Positions 22,875 to 33,556 of a stretch of 64,000 nt of DNA are shown piece after piece. This DNA comes from Glandiceps talaboti (Eukaryota; Hemichordata; Enteropneusta; Spengelidae), in NCBI RefSeq assembly GCF_964340395.1, contig NC_135553.1, forward strand, positions 15,211,001 to 15,275,000. Reading direction: 5' to 3'. The stretch's first letter is position 1; the number at the start of each line of letters is the position of its first letter. Under the pieces are notes generated by a model that ran no database searches, was not told the origin of the DNA, and saw only the letters and a list, made by a program, of their open reading frames with translations. The position numbers were made by a program, and so were the translations under genes.

Positions 22875-23904
22875 GAGACTAATAGTAACTGCAGACAGTC
22901 ACACCCTTAGAATCTTCATCTACACAGACCACAAGTCACTTTTATTGCAATACTGGTATGTCATATTCCATTGCCTTATGTCTGACTTCAGAGTGCACTG
23001 CACAGAATCTGAAATTTAGAATGTAAATATCTTAATAACATTTGTTTCCACCAATTCAAAAAATTAATATAACATAAATTTAGTTTGATAAAGATGTATG
23101 CAATGCTTTAGCAGAAATGTGCTATATCATACAGTTTGTTTCTGGAGCTAATTTGGAAATATATAAAATAAATTCAGGGTTATTACCGGTTTCCAGGAAA
23201 TTGTCAATCTTTTGTTTTCCCATAGATCTCTAGTTAACATCATAGTATTTGGCAACCACAATTGACTCTCAAATGACTTAATTTTGATATCATGTTGATG
23301 TCATAAAAAAGATATCAAAAAGAGCTCTTTTTTACAAGACATTTTTTAAAACAATTTTCATACAGATAATTAATTCAAGTGCCCATGCCTTATAAGTTAT
23401 ATAGCTTATAAGTTATATCACTTTTAATTTTTTTTAACAGCAATACAGTTTGATAAATAATGTGGATACAGTCATCTAATAGATCATTATTCTATAAGCA
23501 TACATACCACTGACTAGGCCTTGGTGAATAAACACACCATGTGTAAACCCTGTATCGAAAACACTATATTACTTTACACGAGTAGAACTGATGCAGCTGA
23601 GTACACACACATAAACCGCACTGTGTGTGTACTGCGTTTCACGTGTGGATAAATATAAATGGCGCCACCACAGCTGCCTACAGAAATGTTAACCTTTCAC
23701 CTTTATTTGTAGGACCAGAAAGACAAATCTCAATTTTTTGGGTATTTGTCGACATATTGACAACGGGATAGATAAATCACTTGGTTTGATATACTATTTA
23801 CCCAAATTGGGGTATTGACGAATAATAACACTGAACAAATTTTAGTTACTTCTGACAAATAACGAATCCTTCGGTCCAACAGAGTTTTCACTGTGAAGAA
23901 CAAC
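22875..23904. promoter_or_regulatory. Divergent interval between DPH7 and GET4
   Basis: Start codons lie about 1.03 kb apart, head to head, so both promoters must be in or near this stretch unless DPH7 has an upstream non-coding exon. Visible elements: an E-box CACGTG at 23640 and TATAAAT at 23654, followed by GGCGCC. Function is inferred from position only. Confidence 0.45.
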
Positions 23905-26278
23905 ATGGCGACGAGCAGAGGTGGTGGAGTTGAACGAGTACTAGGGAAATTAAAAGCCAGTGTCGAGGCGGGCAATTACTATGAAGCCCATCAAATGTAC
24001 AGGACTCTTTACTTCAGGTACGTTTTGTTATTATTTACCATATAAAAGCAGAACGTCAGAAACAAAGTCCAACCAGCTGTACCACTTCGGACATCTTCAG
24101 AATAACCGGACGATGGAGGTCTTTGACTTCGTAGCACTTGCATTATTTTCTGGTAAACGCGTGCTTGTGTCCCAGAGATGAACGTACTTTCCACGTTTCC
24201 ATTAGAAACAACAATTTGAATGTATCATAACCGATGGGTTATTGTATTTCAGTGAATAAATGCATTCATTTTATGAATGACGTGTCAATAGTTGTATGGT
24301 ATGTTTCAGACTCTCGGAGAGATGGGACATTGTAGGCTTACCAGTCATAACGTCCCCGGGTCAAAACGTCCCCGGGTATGACCAAAACGTCCCCGGGTCA
24401 AAACGTCCCCGGGTCAAAAACGTCCCCGGGTCAAAACGTCCTCGGGTATGACCAAAATTTAACCAAGACACTTGACTGTGTAACAGTTTCCGTTCCTTCC
24501 CTAAAACACGGTCAAGTATCGATGCCCATATTCCGAACCATTTTCTGTTCGTGATTTACCGTGAAAGATACAATTTAGTTTTCACCGACTTGCCAGTGCA
24601 TACTACTTTCGTTCATCACGATTAACTATATTTGCATGATGTGCTAAATACATTGATCAATCGCAACATTCAAGTATTTGAAGCGTCGCCACGCGTGACT
24701 TCAAACCTTACCGCCCTCTTCATTTGTGTCGCTAATTAGCACTTGTGTTAGCCGATCCATGGGAGCCGCATAAACGTATTTTGGGCACCTGAGGTGGGTA
24801 CGCAGTCACATTACTGTATTGTGATGTAAGAAATAGTAAGAAATAAGGATATAATGTAACACACACACACACACACACACTCACTCACACAAATAGTTTG
24901 GGTCGAGGAAAATGGAAAGACGGGGACGTTTTGACCTGGGGACGTTTTGACCCGGGGACGTTTTGACTTATGGAAACCGGGGACGTTTTGACCCGGGGAC
25001 GTTTTGACTGGATACCATTGTAGTACTGTAGAGATTTCGCTCCGTCGCTGTCCTCTGCTAGTTTTCCTTTGCAAACCCCGTAAGAAAATAAAAATGAAAA
25101 ATGTGGCGGCACACGCCATAAAATATTTAAAAAAATATTGTAAATGAAAACAAAGCTACAATTATTGCAGCTGTAGTGTAGGGACATTGGTGAGGGTAGC
25201 TTGGTGAGGATACGAGCATGACTAGTAGTAGACTGAAAGTGAAAGTTCCAGTCTTAGTTTCCGCTTATATAATAGTGACTGGTAACATATACCAACGACT
25301 AGGCCCTTCAGACTAACATGAGAAGATGAAGACTTCAGAAATGCGAAATGTAACTCGTGGCAATTGGATTAAATACAGCTGTGATGGTAATTTGCAATTT
25401 GTTCAACATACATCCACATGGCATTTGACTAGATGTAGGGAGAGAGATTGAAAACCAAGGATACCTCCTAGACTATGTGGTATAGTAATCTTAATAGGCC
25501 GTATGTTGTTTTTTTCCTTTCTAGGTATATGACACAGAAAAAACATGCAGAAGTGATAGAATTACTATATTCAGGTGCTCATCTCCTATTGAAACATGAC
25601 CAGGTATTGCTGCTTGTTTTTCTTTTATTTTTAAGACATTTTACATGTAAATGAAATACCAATTTCATCTGATACAAATCATTTGAAATGACATCTGTTT
25701 TATGGCGATAATTGAAACTAAAAATATTGATGTGATTAGGCAAAGTAAACACTATATTATAGCATGTATAATTACACAGCATTTAACTGTTACTTTGTGA
25801 TGAATACATTGCCTGCAAGAGACATAACACACACTGTATGTTTAGACTCTCACAGGCAATGCATTCAACACTATCAATGATTTGGTAAAGTGTTTCAATC
25901 CCACACCTACATTTTATAAGCCTAGGCTGAGACTGAGAGCCAAATACAAAATGTACTGTCTTTAATAAATACAGTGAATACTACACATATGAGCACTTAG
26001 AATGGGAGCTAAATAATGTCTGTCAGTTAAGACAACAGCTCATAAATAGTAACTGAATGACACAATAACAGGCAAGAATGAAATTGTTCTGCCTGATAGA
26101 AAATTTTGTCAATAAGTTGAATTATCTGTACTTGATATAATTCTTACATAATGCTACATGTATGTTTTATTCCAGCATGGTAGTGGAGCAGATTTATCCA
26201 TGTTGTTAGTTGAAGCATTAAATAAGACAAATCATCCTGTAAATAAAGATATCTTAGGTAAGTCAAGTCTCCTGTATG

Positions 26279-26325
<47 letters not shown>

Positions 26326-26475
26326 TTCTGTGTGTGTGTGTGTGTGTGTCTGTGTGTGTGTCTGTGTGAGTGTATCTGTGTGTGTCTGTCTGTGTCTGGC
26401 TCTGTCTCTTTGTGTGCGCTCATGTGTGTCTGTGTGTGTGTCTGCCTTTGTCTGTGTGTATGGTTGTCTGTGTGT

Positions 26476-26535
<60 letters not shown>

Positions 26536-28890
26536 AGACATATGTATGTTTTGCACTATGATGGTTCTTTTGTGTAGGAATTCTGTCACCGTCAATCCAG
26601 CGATTAAATTAATGCCCAAATTTGAAAAGATACTTTTGCACTGAAACTTTTGGGTATCAAAATATTTATTTTTATAGAGTGAAATTGTATATATTTATCT
26701 TTGCAGGTAAACTTTGTAGCTTATACAGATTATTAGATCCTGAATCACCAGAGAGACCACAATATATTAATGCATCATTAAAATGGTCAACAAAAAGTGA
26801 AAATTCTTACAAAACGGGTCACCCAGATCTTCATAGACAGTTAGCAATGATATTTTGGCAAGGTTAGTCAAGTTTTTGTAGACTTTTAGTAAACTTGGTT
26901 GGTTTGAATGCCAGTTGTTAAACAAAACTATAGAACACACACATTTGTACTAGTCTATTCTTTGTATGTCCACATCAAGTTTCATGGCACTATCATCAGA
27001 CGCACTGTGATTACAAAATCCCAATGATTATGTACATGTACATTTCATATCAGACACACTGTGATTACCAAGTTCCAATAAACACTGTATTGTGTACATT
27101 TCATGATATCAGACACACTGTGATTACTGAGTTCTAATGAACACTATTGTGTACATTTCATATCAGACACACTGTGATTACCAAGTTCCAATAAACACTG
27201 TATTGTGTACATTTCATGATATCAGACACACTGTGATTACTGAGTTCTAATGAACACTATTGTGTACATTTCATGATATCAGACACTCTGTGATTACTGA
27301 GTTCTAATGAACACTGTATTGTGTACATTTCATGATATCAGACACACTGTGATTACTGAGTTCCAATAAACACTATTGTGTACATTTCATGATATCAGAC
27401 ACACTGTGATTACCAAGTTCCAATAAACACTGTATTGTGTACATTTCATGATATCAGACACACTGTGATTACTGAGTTCTAATGAACATGAACTGTGTAC
27501 GTTTCATAATATCAGACACACTGATGACTAAGTTTCATTGAACATGAACTGTGTATACTGTGCATTTCGTAATACTGTCACAGTGTGACATTGTGATTTG
27601 GTTCCCCACCAAAGATGCTGAATCTATGACACTTTCACCAGACTTTGGTCCCACCACCCCACCCTCAGACACCATTTTCTGGAACCTTTACAAAAGTATT
27701 CAAGTTTGAGTACATCACTTTTGTCACTGTGGATGGAACGCCCTAACATTTTCAGCAATCAACTCATGCCATTGGAATTATCATCAGTAATGCATACTAT
27801 TAACACTACCATCACTTGTTATCATTTATTAAAACAGAAAAGAATTATAGAGAGTCCAGGTATCATTTCTTACATTCATCGGATGGCGAAGCTTGTGCAA
27901 CTATGCTTGTAGAATTTTCAACAGTTAAGGGTATTAGAAATGAAGAAGATTTGTTTGTAGCACAAACAGTACTCCAGTAAGTAGTCTTTTTTGTGTGTGT
28001 TTTTTTCAGTGAGTTTGCTGGGTTTTTTCTATAGCACAACTGAATAGGGAACTTGCCATCCAGACTGAGCATGCTCAGATGCAAAAGACTATGGGATTAT
28101 CTGTGGTCAAGTTATCGTAATACCTAATCAGGAGCTATCGATAAAATAAATCTCCCACAATGGTCAGGGTGACTATGAATTGGTCATTTGTGGTTAAAAA
28201 CTATGTAACAGTATTGTTTACAATACTATTTGATTAGTATTTATTATCACATTTCCCATGATGCAACATTCAACATGGTGGGTTTGCAAGCTCCCTGTTA
28301 TAATCTATAAAGTCCTGGCTCAGCCAAATTTTGTCGATCTCGATTTGCTACACCCACGGCTATGTTGTTTTAATGAGCACTCGTTGACAAGCTTAGATGA
28401 AAAACAAACAAGAAGTAAATTTGTAAAATTTTAATTTCTCTATTTATATCTTCTTCTTTTTTACAGACTTTTATGTTTGAAAAATGAGAAAACTGCATCA
28501 GTGGTATTTTATGCATATACAGAACAACACCCAGATATAGAGAAGGGGCCACCGTTTATAAAGCCATTGTTGAATTTCATTTGGTTTTTATTGCTTGCAG
28601 TACAGGGGTAAGTTGACAATGTTGTGAGATACTTAGATATTTGGCAATGTACCGGGGGTATTTGTAGTGATTGGTACCATGTAATTTACTTGTCAAGGAT
28701 AGTGAACAGATGAAACGAAGCTTGACAATTTAGTAGGCATGTCTTACCAGAGTTTCTCTCACATTCTGTCTGTTTCTCATCAATAGTCTTTAGTCAATCT
28801 AATATCCATGCGATTGTATTGAATTTGGGTGCATGTGGTACATGAACACTCGTACAACATTTACAGCCTCTGTCTGTCTGTGTGTGTGTG

Positions 28891-28933
<43 letters not shown>

Positions 28934-29148
28934 ATGTGTGTGTGTGCATGTGTGTGTGTGTGTGTGTGCATGCGTGCGTGCATGCATACATGCATGGATA
29001 TATGTATGTAAGTATGTATGTATGTATGTATGTATGTATGTATGTATGTATGTATGTATGTATATATGTATGTAAGTATGTATGTATGTATGTATGTATG
29101 TATGTATGTATGTATGTATGTATGTATGTATGTATATATGTATGTATG

Positions 29149-29182
<34 letters not shown>

Positions 29183-29911
29183 TGTATGTATGTATGTATA
29201 CATTGCATGTGTGCCTATGTAAGCATGTGTGTGTGTGTGTGCATGAACATCACAATCAATGTTCATCATGAAGTCAACTCTATCATTTGTTTTCTACTCT
29301 GTTTACAGGGGTAAATTGACAGTTTTCTCAGTGTTGTGTGAAAAGTACCAGCCCTCATTAAATAGAGATCCAAGTTACATGGACTATATAGGTAGAATTG
29401 GACAACTGTTCTTTGGTATGCCACCACCAAAACAAGAAAACTCACAGCCAGGTGGAGCTTTAGGTATGTCATTGACCTAGAGATAGTTACAAATATGTTA
29501 CTGTATGTATTAAATCAACATTCATAATGACGAGAATACCCTCATATCTCTGGCATGTAGAGCGATTTCAGTTTAACTTGGCACAAAGGTTACTTGCTAT
29601 GTAATACATATGCATGTCTCTTTGTTTTGCGACTGAATCAAATATGGCTGAATGGCGGCCATATTTGTTGTATGTGCATTGACCCCCGTAATCATATCTG
29701 TGCCAGCTATATATTTAGTGAATTTAGCTCTCACATTTTTAACCTGCTTTTCTAATCTGTCTTTTAGAGTTAATAATATACTGTTGTTGATTGTCATATT
29801 TTTGAAAGTTGTCTTTTTTTTGGTTTTTATTTTTCAGGAAATTTACTTCAGAGTTTATTCACAGATGAAGAAATTCTTGATGAAGATTTCAACTTTGCTG
29901 ACTTGGATTAG
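23905..29911 (+). CDS. GET4: GET4/TRC35, Golgi-to-ER traffic protein 4
   Basis: Cytosolic subunit of the BAG6-GET4-UBL4A complex, which hands tail-anchored membrane proteins to the targeting ATPase GET3. Eight exons: 23905-24017, 25525-25603, 26176-26257, 26707-26862, 27838-27976, 28467-28607, 29309-29463, 29838-29911; 312 residues (human about 327). Family stretches in order: [149 protein letters not shown]. These make the alpha-solenoid of the family. The start is the first ATG of exon 1 and gives [12 protein letters not shown]. The C-terminus is acidic. Splice phases all agree; no odd residues noticed. Confidence 0.96.
24338..25014. mobile_element. Foldback element with CGTCCCCGGGTCAAAA arrays
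   Basis: GET4 intron 1. Left array 24348-24455 has about six 16-bp units AACGTCCCCGGGTCAA; right array 24924-25010 has about five units in reverse complement. Ends match as inverted repeats (CCAGTCATAACGTCCCC left; GGGGACGTTTTGACTGG right). The 465-bp centre is unrelated and holds an (AC)n tract near 24860. Confidence 0.8.
26276..26537. repeat. (TCTG)n and (GT)n compound microsatellite
   Basis: Begins about 18 bp after the GET4 donor at 26258 and runs for about 260 bp, becoming GT-rich with interruptions. Confidence 0.95.
26990..27580. repeat. Minisatellite, about 58 bp unit, roughly ten copies
   Basis: GET4 intron between exons 26707 and 27838. Units contain CAGACACACTGTGATTAC, CCAATAAACACTGTATTG and TGTACATTTCATGATAT; two subtypes (CCAAGTTCCAATAAAC and TGAGTTCTAATGAAC) alternate, suggesting higher-order duplication. 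Confidence 0.92.
28866..29240. repeat. (GT)n and (TATG)n compound microsatellite
   Basis: GT-rich part to about 28970, then TATG tetranucleotides to about 29200. In the GET4 intron before exon 29309. Confidence 0.95.
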
Positions 29912-30418
29912 ACTGCCAGATCAGACATTTCAGTTCCTTTTTAATCCAGACACAGATTAATGGTAATCGATTATACGACAAGAAAAGGATATCTAATTTA
30001 TTGCTACATCCATACTCCATTCAAGTCAGAGTTAACAGATTGATTTACCGTAAACCCATTTTACCAAGCACTGGAAAGTGACGTGGAATCAAGTATTGAA
30101 ACAGTCACAAGCAACAAACCTATAGTGTACATTTTTTACCATTTAAAAAAAGTTTTGGAAAGGTATTTTAGATGGTAGAGGTGTGATTTTCAGTTCAAAC
30201 CTTTTACTAGGATAAAGTCTATGTTTGTCGTTGATTTGGGCTATTACCCACAACTCTTGCCTAGAATGGTGCTAATGGTTTTGTATTCAAACATAGAATT
30301 ACACTATGATTTCAAATAGCAAAGGCTTGGCCCCTACTTAGATATGTATTAGTCCATCCTTTGTGATTGGCTTTGTGATTACCATTGAGTATAGAAATTG
30401 TGTTAAACTTGCACAGTG

Positions 30419-30424
<6 letters not shown>

Positions 30425-30456
<32 letters not shown>
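30425..30456. repeat. Poly(C) run of 32
   Basis: Unbroken C tract about 515 bp after the GET4 stop. Confidence 0.95.
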
Positions 30457-30458
<2 letters not shown>

Positions 30459-32835
30459 CAATTCTAATCATGTATTGTGGTGACGCTAATGTGTGTGACA
30501 CAGGTAAATATGAAACCTGCTGAAAGATTGCACATGTCTTTTGGCTGTAGCTTCGTTAAAGTGATATGTTGAAGGTGTTATTCTAGGCACAAGTTATGGG
30601 TATTAGCCAAACAAACCACCAGCATAGAATCTAGGCTACACTTTCAGAGAAATCCACTAGAATTTACCAATAGACTGATCTAATATCAAATGGTTATGTC
30701 ATCCTAGGGGGGCAGAGTAATGGACCCACTGTCAATAGCAATACAAATCAGGTTAATGCTAGGGTGTCTAGTTCTAAGTTCTTACCCAAGCTAAACTCCC
30801 TAGCTTCTTTCAATGTGGAGGGTCCACCAAACTACAGACTTGCCTCCTTTGATGAAGTTTAAACCAATTGGATTTTTTTTTTGAATAACAAAAAACTTCA
30901 ATCTGTCTCAGGTTTCTCATTCTACAGGTTTTAACACAAATTGTAAATGTAAGTGTTAAGTCTGAGCTTCACATTTTAACCGACCGCTGCTGATTATTCA
31001 GTTCTTGTAACGCAAAGGGCAATTTGTTTGCCTTTAATGCTGATACTACTGTGGCAATTGAGGTCTCGCTTCTTTAAGATAAACTAGACGCAAACTAAAA
31101 CTATTGGTGAATTGTTCAGTGTGGTAGATCACACAAGGGGGTGATAGCAGTGTCTCCATTGTTGGAGTCTAATCACCAGGTGATCAAGATAGTGTAAACA
31201 TAGGAAATCCCTAAAAATGTATTCTACAAGATCATGGAAGTCATCAATAATGCTGATGTGAATACAATTTAAACAAACTCACATTCGATAGCTTATACAC
31301 GTATCAGCATGTCACAGTAGTTTTAATTTATGTCCATCTTAGTAAATTGAGACCTAGAGTGCCAGAGTAGTACTATTGTTGAACAAAGATAAAATTAATT
31401 TATGGAAAACATGTATAAGGAAGTCACGATAGTGAACTTGAAAGATGTAACATAGTTATAACCAAAAACAGTAGGTAATTTCAGGTTCAGCAATGAGGGC
31501 GCTATTCCATACCGCTGGTTGAACATATGTCAAACTCGACGATTTCTGTCAGATTGCTAAGCAATGTCTCCCTCATATGAGGATTATTTTATTGTTATCA
31601 AAAGTGAAAACAACTCCTGGGTCATAAGTCATACCAAAGGTACATTGTAAAGGATAGAACATGTACCAGATTAGAACAATATGCTATACTTTCAACCTGC
31701 AAGTTTTACTCACATTATGTTTTGTTTATACACTTCAAACAGTCCAATTTTTTAAAAATAATATATTGAATCATTGATATAGTAAAGGGACACAGTCCAA
31801 AACTACAGTAGGTGTTATTTTGTGATTGTACCACACACACACACACACACAAACCAGGTTTAACCTGTTTGAACACAAATATTTAGATATTACTTGTCTA
31901 GTGACTCGTAGTGACAAAGGCCCCTTAGGTCACTCATATTTTCCTTGGCCGATCAAAGAAAAATATTGGGTATTAACGTCAAAGTGTCACCGATACACAG
32001 CAAAGTTCTTGAGAGTGACCCTCAATAAGTTAATGTTCCCCTATCTCTTATAGTCTTGAGTAACCAAGACTATATCTCTTACTGTGTGGTGACTCGCAAG
32101 TAAACACAGTTTATGTAATTTTACCCACAAAAAAAAAGTGTTTCATTACACTATGCAGGTAGATAAAATCAACACAAACAGAAAAAAAAAAACAAGAGCA
32201 CACGTCAGGAAGTTTTGGACAGTTTCCCTTTCAGACAAAGAGCCTGAAACCTTGATAGGAGATATTTCTACAAAACATTAAGTGATTTCGTAGTATATGC
32301 AACATTGTGGGTATTCTAACACAGATTGTACATCTTCATCAGGGGGGTGACTGGTTCATTTCAATTGTACAGTTAGTGTATATTTTGCATTGAATCCATA
32401 GACTTACATCATTGTATATTATTGTTTTAATTAAAAAACCCTTCATATAATAGTATAACTGGTTTGTGGAATATAAAACTCTATGATTTTATACTCTTTC
32501 AACTTTTTTCTGCCATATATAACTGACGAGTTTTTGAATAAATTGCAATTCTTAAATTCATGATTGAAATTGGTCAGTGTGCCATGGTTAGTCTTGTCTT
32601 TTCATCAACATTTTTAATTCTGTGATTTTTGTCCTTATATTGGAAATCTGTTGCCAATCCCAACCAAAACTTTCAAAAATGACAGTAGTAAATGGATGAA
32701 CATGATACGGTGATGCTGGGAATGTTTGCTAAAGACTTATTTTCGCTTTATATTGCTATTGACTAAAATGCCTTGTCTGTACATAAACAGTGCTACACCA
32801 AGCTTAGTAATTCATTAAAATTAGTCTTGTCCCAT

Positions 32836-32905
32836 TCAACGCTCCCCATTTTCAACTCGCCCTAGTGTCAACTCGCCCCAATTTAAACTCGCCCCTATTT
32901 CAGTG
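32836..32905. repeat. Short array of TTCAACTCGCCC
   Basis: Three or four 16-17 bp units, the reverse complement of the motif at 20274-20382. Confidence 0.75.
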
Positions 32906-33047
32906 CATCGAATTTCTGGGAATCACAATCTTATTCTGTGAATGAAACCTGCTGTTGTACCCTCTTTGTTTAAAAAGTGAAACTTCTGATTAGACAATAA
33001 TAGCAAACATATGATAATTGGGATTCCTTCGGTATGTCAAATACTAG

Positions 33048-33414
33048 TACAGCCCACTTCATGTTAGTGTACACTGACTCTTTGATACAACTATGCAGAA
33101 GCCAATAGGAAACAGCACATGCTACACTTTAGGATAGCAAGATTGAATGAATGAATACAGTTTCTTGCTACATTTTGTCGATATGGCATGAACTAATGTG
33201 CAACCATGCAGACACCAAATTAAATATAGACATCAAAACATTGGCGCCTTTGTGTCTGTGTCTAGTTGCAGTATGGTTTATTTCATTCCAACAAAATGTA
33301 GCAAGAAATTGATATCTTGCTATCTGAAAATGTAGAATGTGCAATAAGTTCTTAATGGTTTCTGTGTGGTTATATCAAACACAGCCTATGAGCACTAACA
33401 TGAAATGGGCTGTA
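33048..33414. mobile_element. Foldback/MITE, 367 bp
   Basis: Ends are near-perfect inverted repeats: TACAGCCCACTTCATGTTAG at the left and CTAACATGAAATGGGCTGTA at the right. Further in, TTTCTTGCTACATTTTGT pairs with ACAAAATGTAGCAAGAAA. No coding frame. Confidence 0.85.
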
Positions 33415-33540
33415 TATTTGTTTCCATGGCAACTTTTATATATCACTCAGAAAACACATCGCTAAGAACACAATATGTCATGTTATGAACACGCATCTAG
33501 GCGATGAGACTGCAAAGACATTGAACACAACACGACAACT

Positions 33541-33546
33541 TTTATT
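33541..33546 (-). terminator. Poly(A) signal of the coiled-coil gene
   Basis: AATAAA on the minus strand begins 11 nt after the TAG stop at 33557, so the 3' UTR is probably very short. Confidence 0.6.
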
Positions 33547-33556
33547 GAATATTCAC

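Larger units (their letters stand above)
29912..33556. other. GET4 3' region and convergent interval
   Basis: No gene recognised. It holds a run of 32 C at 30425-30456, a short AC tract at 31832, a GAGTTGA-type array at 32836-32905, AATAAA at 32537 (possible distal GET4 poly(A) signal) and the foldback element at 33048-33414. Confidence 0.55.

Noticed and set aside
24811-25187. Minus-strand frames with repeated [14 protein letters not shown]
   Set aside because: Translation of the CGTCCCCGGG array of the foldback element.
26990-27580. Repeat array considered as CRISPR
   Set aside because: Units are contiguous with no unique spacers and sit in an animal intron.
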